Part shown: in pieces, positions 8,449-16,721 of the stretch
Numbering within the stretch: the first letter of the stretch is position 1
How the letters are laid out: every line of letters starts with the position of its first letter
Assembly (NCBI RefSeq): GCF_000308475.2
Contig: NZ_BAFT02000030.1
Coordinates: 28,823-92,822 of the forward strand
Length of the DNA stretch: 64,000 bases
Source: Nocardia brasiliensis NBRC 14402
GTDB lineage: Bacteria; Actinomycetota; Actinomycetes; Mycobacteriales; Mycobacteriaceae
Direction of reading: 5' to 3'
Position numbers and translations under genes: made by a program
The notes under the pieces: generated by a model
Seen by the model: only the letters and a program-made list of their open reading frames with translations
The model's database searches: none
Told to the model about the DNA's origin: nothing

Positions 8449-8954
8449 CCACGACCGACACCACCATGACCGCCATCACCCACGCGGTGGAACTCGGCCG
8501 GGACGGACAGCCCGACGCCGCCCGCACCGCACTGCTGGACCTCTGGAATTCCCTTGGCCCCCAGGGGGATCCGCTGCACCGCTGCGCACTCGCGCACTAC
8601 CTGGCCGACCTGCACGACGACCCGGCCGAGGCGCTCACCTGGGATATCCGCGCCCTCGATGCGGCCGACAGCCTGACCGATGCCCGGGCCCAGCAGTACC
8701 ACTCGTCGCTGCAGGTCCGCGGCTTCTATCCGTCGCTGCACCTGAACCTCGCGGACAATTACCGCAGGCTCGGCTCGTTCGCCGCCGCCCGCCGCGAAAT
8801 CGCCGCCACCCGTACGACATTGCCGGACCTGCCGGACAGCCCCTACCGCACGGTCATCCACACCGCGCTCGGCGAAGTGGAAACAGCCGTGCGGGCCGGC
8901 GACACCAGCCCACGCGCGTCTGCCCCGACCGGTCGACCGGATGCCGGTGAATAG
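8445..8954 (+). CDS. Tetratricopeptide-repeat-like helical protein coupled to the MerR-clamp gene
   Basis: 169 residues, all helical, with TPR-like pairs such as ELGRDGQPDAARTALLDLW and LHLNLADNYRRLGSFAAARR. Its ATG overlaps the stop of the MerR-clamp gene (ATGA), so the two products are probably made together and may interact. TPR proteins usually bind peptides or partner proteins in the cytoplasm. No enzymatic motif is visible. The C-terminal 20 residues are Pro/Ala-rich and likely disordered. Confidence 0.8.
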   Translation: MTTTDTTMTAITHAVELGRDGQPDAARTALLDLWNSLGPQGDPLHRCALAHYLADLHDDPAEALTWDIRALDAADSLTDARAQQYHSSLQVRGFYPSLHLNLADNYRRLGSFAAARREIAATRTTLPDLPDSPYRTVIHTALGEVETAVRAGDTSPRASAPTGRPDAGE

Positions 8955-9075
8955 GGCGACGCTTTCTGTTCCAGCGAGAGAATGAGGCCGCCGTTCAGGT
9001 AAAGCTACCCTTATTGCCGACGGGATTCGGCGGTATGTGAAACCCCCGGGAACCAACAGGTTTAGGCTGTGCGCC

Positions 9076-9576
9076 GTGGTCGAATCCCAACCGCCAATCG
9101 CACCCCATCCCGATATCGCCCCCTTGGCTGCGCTGCTCGGCACCTGGCGCGGCAACGGACACGGCGAATACCCGACCATCCAGCCGTTCGACTATCTGGA
9201 AGAAGTCCGGTTCGGTCATCTCGGCCGGCCGTTCCTCACCTACCGGCAGCGCACCCGCGCGGCCGACGACGGCCGCCCGATGCACGCCGAAACCGGATAT
9301 CTGCGCTGCCCGCGTCCGGATCGGGTGGAATTGATCTTGGCCCATCCCACCGGGATCACCGAAATATGCGAGGGCGCACTGACGGTCGACGACGGTGCGC
9401 TGCACCTGGAATTCGACTCGACCAGTATCGGCCGTTCCAGTACCGCGAAACTCGTTACCGCACTCGGCCGTACCTTTCAGGTCAAGGGCGACACGATCGA
9501 CTACACGGTGCGCATGGCCGCGGTCGGCGAGCCGCTGCAACACCACCTCGCCGCCACCCTGATCCGCGCCGAGTAG
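9076..9576 (+). CDS. Nitrobindin-like heme-binding beta-barrel protein (FABP family)
   Basis: About 166 residues with the nitrobindin signature GTWRGNGHGEYPTI near the N terminus and a late QHHLAATLIRAE that should carry the axial heme histidine. Mycobacterial homologs (the Rv2717c type) are THAP4-like beta-barrels that bind ferric heme and isomerise peroxynitrite to nitrate. GTG at 9076 gives an N terminus of about the family length; an in-frame GTG at 9037 would add 13 residues. Monocistronic; it sits just upstream of the EspC/WXG100 operon but without obvious coupling. Confidence 0.85.
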   Translation: MVESQPPIAPHPDIAPLAALLGTWRGNGHGEYPTIQPFDYLEEVRFGHLGRPFLTYRQRTRAADDGRPMHAETGYLRCPRPDRVELILAHPTGITEICEGALTVDDGALHLEFDSTSIGRSSTAKLVTALGRTFQVKGDTIDYTVRMAAVGEPLQHHLAATLIRAE

Positions 9577-9716
9577 CCCGGAAAAATCTCTCCCGATTCG
9601 ATGGAACCGAACGCCGTCGTGTCGCGTCGAACCAGTATCGGACCCGGACGGCCGCCGACGACGTCGTCCTCCGGAGTAGCCGATCCGGTACCGGACGACG
9701 ACAACGGGAGGACCCG

Positions 9717-10037
9717 ATGGCCGAAGAGCTCCGAGTACGGCCCGATCAGCTGGACGAGTTCGCCGCCACACTAGGCGACCTGGCGGGCCAGGTCGGCTCC
9801 GCGAAGGACTACGCGGCCACCTGGTTCGCCTTCGGCGACCACGACGGCCGGATCTATGCGCAGGTCAAAGGCATGCTCGAGGAAGTACGCCGGAATCTCG
9901 AGTCCAATTACATCCACCTGCGGGTGCTGAGCGAGACAGCGTCGACGGAACTCGCCAACAGTGCCGAGATGTACCGGACCACCGATCTGGCCACGGCGAT
10001 CCGCCTGGACCGCACCTACGTCGGGGTGCCGAAGTGA
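9717..10037 (+). CDS. EspC-like type VII secretion target (DUF2580)
   Basis: 106 residues with a good SD (GGGAGG) before the ATG at 9717. It matches the EspC-type helical hairpin of ESX substrates: LRVRPDQLDEFAATLGDLA at the start and STELANSAEMYRTTD, the typical helix-2 end, near residue 85. Such proteins pair with a second helical substrate and leave through a type VII secretion system. The next gene starts inside its stop (GTGA overlap), so the two are cotranslated. The secretion apparatus is not encoded in this window. Confidence 0.85.
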   Translation: MAEELRVRPDQLDEFAATLGDLAGQVGSAKDYAATWFAFGDHDGRIYAQVKGMLEEVRRNLESNYIHLRVLSETASTELANSAEMYRTTDLATAIRLDRTYVGVPK

Positions 10038-10756
10038 CCGGCCCGGCGGCGGCCCTGCAGGTTCCCGAGGCCACCGATCCGCTGCCCGGCTGGATTCCCT
10101 TCTTCCTCGGCGGGAACTACGTCTCCCCGGCCTACTACATCGGTCAGGCCATCCAGAGCATCACCGGCACCGATGTATTCGGCCTGGCCTCGGAGTTCGT
10201 CGCGGGCGACTGGGCGGGGGTGAAGCAGGCCGCGGACGCCGCGGGAAACCTGGCCGGATTCAACGCCGCCTTCCACGATTCGCTGGAGACCGAGTGCCAG
10301 CGCCTGCTGTCCGAGTCGTGGCGCGGCAACGCCGCCGACCAAGCCCGCGGCTACTTCCACCATCTCGCGGGCGGCGTCGAATTCCAGGTCACGGCACTCC
10401 GGGAGATCGAACGCACGCTGAACAACATCGGCAACTCCATGCTCAACCTGGCTCGGCTGCTCGGCGACCTGCTGCAGGACATCGTCGATTGGACGATCAT
10501 GTGGCTGGCCGAAATGGCCGCGGCCACGGTGCTGTCCTCGACGCTCGTCGGCGCTCCCGGCGCGGCCGCGGCCGCCGCGGTGGCCGCCGCCCACGCCGTG
10601 ATGATCTTCGCCCGATTCGAGCAGATCCTGACCGTGACGACGGGCGCGTTCAAAACCGTCGTCGGCCTCGGCGCCACCGCACTGGAACTGTCCAACAGAC
10701 CGCCGAGCGAGCTGCCGCCGCTGGGCACCGCGACCTACGACCACCCGGGAGCGTGA
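10034..10756 (+). CDS. WXG100-like type VII secretion substrate
   Basis: 240 residues. A WXG motif occurs in SESWRGNAADQARGYF around residues 94-109, at the turn of a helical hairpin, followed by long amphipathic and Ala-rich helices. The family forms heterodimers with EspC/CFP-10-like partners, and the coupled gene upstream is the obvious partner. GTG at 10034 overlaps the preceding TGA. A hydrophobic stretch around residues 155-200 (AAATVLSSTLVGAPGAAAAA) could insert into membranes after export. Confidence 0.8.
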   Translation: MTGPAAALQVPEATDPLPGWIPFFLGGNYVSPAYYIGQAIQSITGTDVFGLASEFVAGDWAGVKQAADAAGNLAGFNAAFHDSLETECQRLLSESWRGNAADQARGYFHHLAGGVEFQVTALREIERTLNNIGNSMLNLARLLGDLLQDIVDWTIMWLAEMAAATVLSSTLVGAPGAAAAAAVAAAHAVMIFARFEQILTVTTGAFKTVVGLGATALELSNRPPSELPPLGTATYDHPGA

Positions 10757-10760
10757 CCGA

Positions 10761-11204
10761 ATGCCGCAGCAACCCGAAGTCGTCTTCGATGTGGCGCAGG
10801 GCGATCTCGGCGCCGCACGCCACCTGCGCCGCTCGCTCGAGGTGCTCGCGTCCTCGACCGCGGACCCGGAATTGCGCCGCACCCTCGGCGAGGTGCTCGC
10901 CGGCCGGGCGAGCATGCGCGAGTTCGGCAAATCCGACGGGTTCGCGCGACTGCTCGACGGTATCGCCCAGGGCATGTTCCATCGTGCCGGCGCGATGTCG
11001 GCGGCCGAGCGCGAACGACTGGCCGCGCTCGGGCAAGCGGAATTGGATCAGCTGCGCGAGTCCGGCGCGTCGCACGAGCAATCCGAACCCCAGGCGGCGG
11101 TGCGGCCCGACACACCGAACCGCGACCCGATCGCCGACCCGGGCGAGCCGGACGCGGACGACCGGTACTTCGAGGACCATCGGCGCCGTGGCTGGCTCGA
11201 ATAA
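10761..11204 (+). CDS. Hypothetical protein of the EspC/WXG100 operon
   Basis: 147 residues, not recognised. The first 100 residues are predicted helical (LGAARHLRRSLEVLASST, FARLLDGIAQGMF), followed by an acidic, Pro-rich linker and a conserved-looking end DRYFEDHRRRGWLE. It starts four bases after the WXG100 gene and overlaps the next gene, so it belongs to the same transcript. A role as chaperone or third substrate of this type VII cluster is inferred from position only. Confidence 0.7.
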   Translation: MPQQPEVVFDVAQGDLGAARHLRRSLEVLASSTADPELRRTLGEVLAGRASMREFGKSDGFARLLDGIAQGMFHRAGAMSAAERERLAALGQAELDQLRESGASHEQSEPQAAVRPDTPNRDPIADPGEPDADDRYFEDHRRRGWLE

Positions 11205-12159
11205 CCGCTACCGGAGCAGATTCGACCTGCCGTTTCCCGGCGGATGGGATCGGCGGGCGTTCTACTCATATCGGTACGCGGTCCTGCCGTGCTGCGTCGC
11301 GGTGGTACTGCTCATTCCGCTCAGCGCGGCCGTGCTCGGGCTCGGCCGCCTGGTGCACGGCACAGCCGACGCGGGCACCCTGCTCGGCGCCGCGATCTGG
11401 ACCGCGGTGACCGCGGGCGTGCTCTGCGCGCTGTGGCGAGCCTGGCCGAAAGACGCCGTGGTACAGGCGAGCACCGTGCTCACCGGCCCCGAAGCCCAGT
11501 CCGCGCTGGCGATCCCGGTGCGGCTGCCGTCCAGGATCCGGCCGGTGGCGCTGGCCACGGGCGGCGTGCTGCTGATCGGATGCGGCGCATGGTTCATGGC
11601 CTGGAAATTCGGCACCGATCCGTCGCTCGGATATCTCGTATGTGCGGGGCTGAGTGCCGCGGGCGCATTGTGTCTTTTCCTGGCACGCCATACATTTCGG
11701 CCGCACGTGACGCGAGCGAATACCGGAATACTGCTCACCCCGCGGCAATTGCGCACCGACCACGGCGCCGGCCCGGTCGTGCTCGACTGGACCGATATTT
11801 CCGGCATTCACGCCGCCCATGTCCGCAACAGTCCGGCCGCGCTCGCTACCGCCGCGGCGACAAACATGATCGTCGTCCTGGTCGATGATCCCGCAGTACT
11901 CGGTCCGGACGATCCGACGACCACACCGGACGAACGTTTCCCCGATGCGGGCTACCTCGCCTATGAAATACCCCATCAGCAAATCGACACCGACCCCACC
12001 CTGGTGTTCCACGCACTGCGTTATTACCTGCACCACGGAGAGCTCCGCCGCGAACTCGGCACCGAGGCCGCGTTGCGCCGATTCCGAAGGGGACATTTCG
12101 CCGCCCCGGGCGATTCCGGCGCCTCGACAGAACAGACCGATCCGGCAAAATCCGGATAG
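11188..12159 (+). CDS. Polytopic membrane protein of the EspC/WXG100 operon
   Basis: About 323 residues if the GTG at 11188 is used, overlapping the previous gene by 17 bases. Four hydrophobic segments lie in the N-terminal half: two around residues 30-85 and two around 120-165. They are followed by a soluble C-terminal domain with DWTDISGIHAAHV. I do not recognise a family. Its operon partners are type VII substrates, so it may anchor or assist them at the membrane. The start is uncertain because no clear SD exists within the overlap. Confidence 0.65.
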   Translation: MAGSNNRYRSRFDLPFPGGWDRRAFYSYRYAVLPCCVAVVLLIPLSAAVLGLGRLVHGTADAGTLLGAAIWTAVTAGVLCALWRAWPKDAVVQASTVLTGPEAQSALAIPVRLPSRIRPVALATGGVLLIGCGAWFMAWKFGTDPSLGYLVCAGLSAAGALCLFLARHTFRPHVTRANTGILLTPRQLRTDHGAGPVVLDWTDISGIHAAHVRNSPAALATAAATNMIVVLVDDPAVLGPDDPTTTPDERFPDAGYLAYEIPHQQIDTDPTLVFHALRYYLHHGELRRELGTEAALRRFRRGHFAAPGDSGASTEQTDPAKSG

Positions 12160-12464
12160 CGTCCGCTCGAGCGCAAAGAGTGCGCGATTTTATCTGTCCG
12201 AATGGCCCGTTCCGTGTACTTGTTCCAGCATCGATGGATTTCGCGACAAGGTCGCGCGCCAGCTGGGTAGTCTCACCGCAGACCATTCGAGAATGTGACC
12301 CATACCACTATGGCCCACGCTGTGCCATCGGCCACATGTCCTTGTTCACCGAATCGCCCAGAGATTACGGTTCGATCAGCCAGCAAACTTTCAGTCAACT
12401 TCGCGTGGCGAACCCACTCGATGCAAGAACCCCGTCGACACCCCTGACCTGAGGGAGCCGAACA
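12160..12464. other. Intergenic, no gene seen
   Basis: About 305 bases between the membrane protein and a small ORF. GC content is visibly lower than the flanks in parts (around 12180-12230 and 12360-12410). It probably contains the promoter of the 52-residue ORF at 12465. No convincing reading frame, repeat or RNA fold was found. Confidence 0.5.
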
Positions 12465-12623
12465 ATGAAGCGTTCCACCACCGTTCTGGCCAGCGTCGCC
12501 ATCATTCTCGGGGGCGCGGCGACCGTCGAGATCCTGGACGGCGGTGATGCCGGCGCCATCATTCTGGAGCACGGCGCGTCCTCCAGCAATCAGCAGGCCG
12601 GCCCCGGCAGCACCCAGCGGTAG
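12465..12623 (+). CDS. Small hypothetical exported or membrane peptide (52 residues)
   Basis: ATG at 12465 follows a clear SD (GAGGGAG) at 12451. The product starts MKRSTTVLASVAIILGGAA, a basic start plus hydrophobic core like a signal peptide or single membrane anchor. It continues with an acidic patch (EILDGGD) and ends in a polar Ser/Gln/Gly tail. Codon third positions are GC-rich as in neighbouring genes. It converges on the penicillin-binding protein gene with only six bases between. Function unknown. Confidence 0.6.
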   Translation: MKRSTTVLASVAIILGGAATVEILDGGDAGAIILEHGASSSNQQAGPGSTQR

Positions 12624-12629
12624 CCGCCG

Positions 12630-14438
12630 TCAGTAACCACCGGGCAACGCGGCGAACATATCGCGGGTGACCGCGACCGCGTTGTCTGAACTACCGCCCT
12701 TGACCAGCAAAGTCGCGAACGCCATATCCCCGCGATAGCCGACGAACCATGAGTGCGACCCGCCCTCCACCTCGGCCTCGCCGGTTTTTCCGTACACCTC
12801 GCCCTGGTCGGCGATCCGCTCGGCGGTGCCGCCGGTGACCACCCGGCGCATCATCGCGCGCAGGCCGGCGATCACCGCCGGGTCGGGCGCGTCGCCGGGA
12901 TCATCGATGGTCGTGGTGCGACCCGCGATCAGGTACGGCACCGGCAGCGAGCCGTGCGCGATCGTCGCCGCCATCAGCGCCATGCCGAACGGGCTGACCA
13001 CCACCTTGCCCTGGCCGATGCCGTCCTCGGTGCGCTGCACCAGTTCATCCGCGGGCGGTACCGACCCGGTGAACGTCGGCAGACCCGCGATCGTGTAGCC
13101 GGTGCCGAGTCCGAATTTCATCGCGGCGTTGTGCAGGGCGGTACCCGGCAATCTGCTGGCTATGGTCGCGAACGAGGTGTTGCACGACCGCTCGTACGCC
13201 GTGATCATCGGTACGTCCCCGACGGTGAAGAGATTGTAGTTGGGAATCATGCGCTCGCCGATGGTGATTCGGCTCGGGCAGGGCAGCACCGTGTCCGGCG
13301 TCGCGATACCGGTGGACATCGCCGCGGCCGCGGTCACCGTCTTGAACACCGAGCCGGGCGGATACTGACCGATGGTCGCCACCGGCCCGTCCCGATCGGC
13401 CGCCTTGTTCTGCGCGATCGCCAGGATCGCGCCGGTGGAGGGCCGCAGCACCACCATCATGGTCTGGTCGGGGCGCAGGTCGACCGCGCGTTGCGCGGCG
13501 TTCTGCACGTTGCGGTCCACGCTGAGCGAGAACGACGGCGCAGGTTGCGCCGGCACCTCGGTGAGCACGTCGGTATCGGCGCCGTTGGCGTTCATGGTGA
13601 CCACGCTCCAGCCCGCCTTGCCGTCGACCTCCGCGATCACCGTCTTGCGCACCTGCGCGAGCAGGTCCGGCGCGAAATTGCGATCGGTGGGCACCAGATC
13701 CCATTCGGAGGTGAGCTGCACTCCTGGCAAACCGATGAGATCGGTACTCACCTGGTCGAATTCGTTCTCGTTGAGCACCATGACGGTGTACGCGCCCGGA
13801 GTAGCGGTGGCCGCGTCCCGGATGGCTTCGGGGGTGAGCTTCGGATCGAAGCGGTTCAGCGCGGCCGCCAGGGCCGTTGCCACCGCGCCGGGATCGGGCG
13901 CGCTCGCCGCGGTGAACGCGACCCGGGACACCTTGCCGGGCACCAGCACATCGCTGCCCGCCTGCTCGTTCACCCGGGCCCGCGGCGCGGGCGTGGCACG
14001 CAGCGCGAGCGTCTGGGTGTTGCCGAGATTCGGGTGGATGTTCGAGGAGGTCCAGCGCACCACCCAGCGGCCTTCGCTGCGGCCCATCTGCAATTGGCCG
14101 GTGTAGCGCCAGGTCCGGTTCTTGGGCAGCCGCCACTCGTAGGTGTAGTCGACGGTCGCGGTGTCGCCGCTGACCCGCGCCGAGCCGGTGCGCGCGTCCA
14201 GTCCCTCCGCCTGCAACTGGTCCCACGCGGAATTCAGTGCGGCGGTGGCCTTTTCGGGTTGGTTGGTGAGCCGGGCCGCGGCCGCCGGGTCGCGCGAGGC
14301 GAAGGCTTCGACGAAATCGTCGGCGACCGGCGTCGGTCCCTGCGGACCGCCGCCACAGCCGACGGCGGACAGCGTGAGCACCGCCACGCTCAGCGCGCCG
14401 AGCAGCGATTTTCGCAACGGTACCGTCCTGGTCTGCAT
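12630..14438 (-). CDS. Penicillin-binding lipoprotein (transpeptidase with MecA_N/NTF2-like domain)
   Basis: 602 residues from ATG 14438. A lipoprotein signal ends at SAVGC, lipidated Cys28. Residues about 35-150 form an NTF2-like MecA_N domain, 155-290 a PBP dimerisation region, and 300-602 the transpeptidase. All catalytic motifs are present: S363-V-F-K366, S418-C-N420 and K551-T-G553. It cross-links peptidoglycan on the outer face of the membrane. By sequence and position it matches the mycobacterial Rv2864c lipoprotein, last in the dxr-rip1-ispG-GNAT-PBP gene string. The in-frame sequence upstream of 14438 is rejected because the lipoprotein signal fits the internal ATG. Confidence 0.93.
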   Translation of the reverse strand: MQTRTVPLRKSLLGALSVAVLTLSAVGCGGGPQGPTPVADDFVEAFASRDPAAAARLTNQPEKATAALNSAWDQLQAEGLDARTGSARVSGDTATVDYTYEWRLPKNRTWRYTGQLQMGRSEGRWVVRWTSSNIHPNLGNTQTLALRATPAPRARVNEQAGSDVLVPGKVSRVAFTAASAPDPGAVATALAAALNRFDPKLTPEAIRDAATATPGAYTVMVLNENEFDQVSTDLIGLPGVQLTSEWDLVPTDRNFAPDLLAQVRKTVIAEVDGKAGWSVVTMNANGADTDVLTEVPAQPAPSFSLSVDRNVQNAAQRAVDLRPDQTMMVVLRPSTGAILAIAQNKAADRDGPVATIGQYPPGSVFKTVTAAAAMSTGIATPDTVLPCPSRITIGERMIPNYNLFTVGDVPMITAYERSCNTSFATIASRLPGTALHNAAMKFGLGTGYTIAGLPTFTGSVPPADELVQRTEDGIGQGKVVVSPFGMALMAATIAHGSLPVPYLIAGRTTTIDDPGDAPDPAVIAGLRAMMRRVVTGGTAERIADQGEVYGKTGEAEVEGGSHSWFVGYRGDMAFATLLVKGGSSDNAVAVTRDMFAALPGGY

Positions 14439-14491
14439 CGGCACCGATGGTAGTGGCCACCTCCGGGCAAACCCCGGCGGCACACCGTGTT

Positions 14492-15358
14492 TCAGTCGAG
14501 CAGGATAGTGGAGAAGGTCGCGATCTGCCGGAATCCGACGCGGCTGTAGGCCCGGCGGGCGATCGCGTTGTAATCGTTGACGTACAGGCTCGCGGTCCGT
14601 CCGGAGGCCACCACGGCGTTCGCGATGGCCGCAGTGCCTGCGGTGCCGCGCCCGCTGCCTCGATGTTCCGGATGCACCCAGACACCTTGGATCTGACCGG
14701 TGCGCCGCGACAGCGCCCCCACCTCCGCCTTGAACACGACCTCGCCGTCCTCGAAACGTGCCCAGGCCCGGCCGGATTCGATCAAGCTCTGAATGCGCCG
14801 CCGATATCCGCGGCCGCCGTCACCCGCACGCGGATCGACGCCGACCTCCTCGATGAACATGGCGATCGCCGCACCGAGATAGCGATCTATTTCGTCCGGG
14901 CGCACCCGGCGCACATTCGGATCAGGAGTCGCCAGTGGCGGTTGCGCGAGCGCGAGCAATGGTTGCTCGCCGCGTAATTCGCGTTCCGGACCCCAATGAC
15001 CAGCCAGCATTTCCCACAGCGGCAAAGCCAATTCGCGCCGCCCGACCACCGAGGACGCTATTCGAGGCCAGCGCACGGCACGATCGGCGAAGGCGCGCAA
15101 CGCGTCGTGGTCGCCACGCAACGGCACCAGATTCGCGCCGGAGAAACACAGCGATTCCGACGGCCCGCCGCGGCTCCACAATTCACCCTGCCCGCAGCGC
15201 GCGGCATCGAGGCCGAATTCCTGGAGCCGGGCCGCGACCATACACGAGGCCACCGGATCGGCGTCCAGAACTCGAAGGACCTGCGCCAGGTCCCGATTCG
15301 CGAGCTGCCGCGCGGGGACATATTTCGCCCTTCGCGTCGGCTCCAGCAGACTCCGCAC
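14492..15358 (-). CDS. GNAT-family N-acetyltransferase with DUF4081 domain (Rv2867c-like)
   Basis: 288 residues from GTG 15358. The N-terminal half (residues about 20-130) fits DUF4081. The C-terminal half is a GNAT acetyl-CoA fold, with the binding loop IQGVWVHPEHRGSGRGTAG (V/I..V.P..RG.G.G) and the late NDYNAIARRAYSRVGF block. The acceptor is unknown. It lies between ispG and the PBP lipoprotein exactly as in mycobacteria, spaced 64 bases from ispG, so an operon is likely. Confidence 0.9.
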   Translation of the reverse strand: MRSLLEPTRRAKYVPARQLANRDLAQVLRVLDADPVASCMVAARLQEFGLDAARCGQGELWSRGGPSESLCFSGANLVPLRGDHDALRAFADRAVRWPRIASSVVGRRELALPLWEMLAGHWGPERELRGEQPLLALAQPPLATPDPNVRRVRPDEIDRYLGAAIAMFIEEVGVDPRAGDGGRGYRRRIQSLIESGRAWARFEDGEVVFKAEVGALSRRTGQIQGVWVHPEHRGSGRGTAGTAAIANAVVASGRTASLYVNDYNAIARRAYSRVGFRQIATFSTILLD

Positions 15359-15422
15359 GTTGACAGCCTGCCACGAATATCCGCGATGTGGTACGGCTAT
15401 GCCGAACGCAACAGTCCCGCCG

Positions 15423-16580
15423 TTAGCCGACCGTGACCACGGGCTCGCCCGAGCCGACGTCCTCGCCCATTTCCTCGGCGATCCGCATGGCCTCTTCGAT
15501 CAGCGTTTCGACGATCTGCGCCTCCGGCACAGTCTTGATGACCTCGCCCTTCACGAAGATCTGGCCCTTGCCGTTGCCCGAGGCCACACCGAGATCCGCT
15601 TCCCGGGCCTCGCCCGGTCCGTTGACGACGCAACCCATCACGGCCACCCGCAGCGGCACCTCCATGCCCTCCAGTCCGGCGGACACCTCGTTGGCCAAGG
15701 TGTACACGTCAACCTGAGCGCGCCCACAGGACGGGCAGGAGACGATCTCGAGCTTGCGCGGCCGCAGATTCAGCGACTGCAGGATCTGGCCACCGACCTT
15801 GATCTCCTCGGCGGGCGGCGCGGACAGCGAAACCCGGATGGTGTCGCCGATGCCCTCCGAGAGCAGCGCACCGAATGCCACCGCGGACTTGATCGTGCCC
15901 TGGAACGCCGGACCCGCCTCGGTCACGCCGAGATGCAGCGGGTAGTCGCTCTGCGCGGCCAGCTGCCGGTACGCCTCCACCATGATCACCGGGTCGTTGT
16001 GCTTGACCGAGATCTTGATATCGCCGAAGCCGTGCTCCTCGAACAGGCTCGCCTCCCACAGCGCGGACTCGACCAGCGCCTCCGGGGTGGCCTTGCCGTA
16101 CTTCTCCAGCATCCGCTTGTCCAGCGAACCGGCGTTGACACCGATCCGGATCGGGATGCCCGCGGCGCCGGCCGCCTTGGCGACCTCGCCGACTCGACCG
16201 TCGAATTCCTTGATGTTGCCGGGATTCACGCGCACCGCGGCACAGCCCGCGTCGATCGCGGCGAAGATGTAGCGGGGCTGGAAATGGATATCGGCGATCA
16301 CCGGGATCTGACTCTTGCGCGCGATCGTCGCCAGCGCGTCCGCGTCTTCCTGACGCGGACAGGCCACCCGCACGATGTCGCAGCCCGAAGCGGTGAGCTC
16401 CGCGATCTGCTGCAGGGTGGCGTTGATGTCGTGGGTCTTGGTGGTGGTCATCGACTGCACGGAGATCGGGTGATCGCTGCCCACTCCGACATTGCCCACC
16501 ATCAGCTGGCGGGTCTTGCGTCGAGGTGCGAGAACGGCCGCGGGTGCGGCGGGCATCCCCAATCCGATTGTGCTGGTCAC
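15423..16580 (-). CDS. ispG: 4-hydroxy-3-methylbut-2-enyl-diphosphate synthase
   Basis: 385 residues, GTG start at 16580. IspG reduces MEcPP to HMBPP with a [4Fe-4S] cluster, the penultimate step of the MEP isoprenoid pathway. The TIM-barrel part has [20 protein letters not shown] and [11 protein letters not shown]. Cluster cysteines lie in [13 protein letters not shown] and [11 protein letters not shown] near residues 285-330. Length and order match actinobacterial enzymes without the inserted A* domain. dxr, another enzyme of the pathway, is two genes upstream. Confidence 0.97.
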   Translation of the reverse strand: MTSTIGLGMPAAPAAVLAPRRKTRQLMVGNVGVGSDHPISVQSMTTTKTHDINATLQQIAELTASGCDIVRVACPRQEDADALATIARKSQIPVIADIHFQPRYIFAAIDAGCAAVRVNPGNIKEFDGRVGEVAKAAGAAGIPIRIGVNAGSLDKRMLEKYGKATPEALVESALWEASLFEEHGFGDIKISVKHNDPVIMVEAYRQLAAQSDYPLHLGVTEAGPAFQGTIKSAVAFGALLSEGIGDTIRVSLSAPPAEEIKVGGQILQSLNLRPRKLEIVSCPSCGRAQVDVYTLANEVSAGLEGMEVPLRVAVMGCVVNGPGEAREADLGVASGNGKGQIFVKGEVIKTVPEAQIVETLIEEAMRIAEEMGEDVGSGEPVVTVG

Positions 16581-16721
16581 CTTCGGCTGCCTACTTTCCG
16601 TCCGTACATTCCGGGCCGTTCGCCTACGAGCTTAGTCGCGCCCGCCGAACGGCCACCCTGTGACGCCCGCGACAACGTGCTCTCCCCTAGGGCCGGCGAC
16701 AGGGTACCGCGCCGGCGAAAC

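Noticed and set aside
9961..12159. 732-codon plus-strand frame covering the EspC/WXG100 operon
   Set aside because: Only its 3' part (from about 11188) codes, as the membrane protein. The 5' part is out of frame with the WXG100 and 147-residue genes, which have better codon use and overlapping starts.
12753..14453. 566-codon plus-strand frame
   Set aside because: Antisense to the penicillin-binding lipoprotein, with Arg/His/Gly-rich composition and no recognisable domain.
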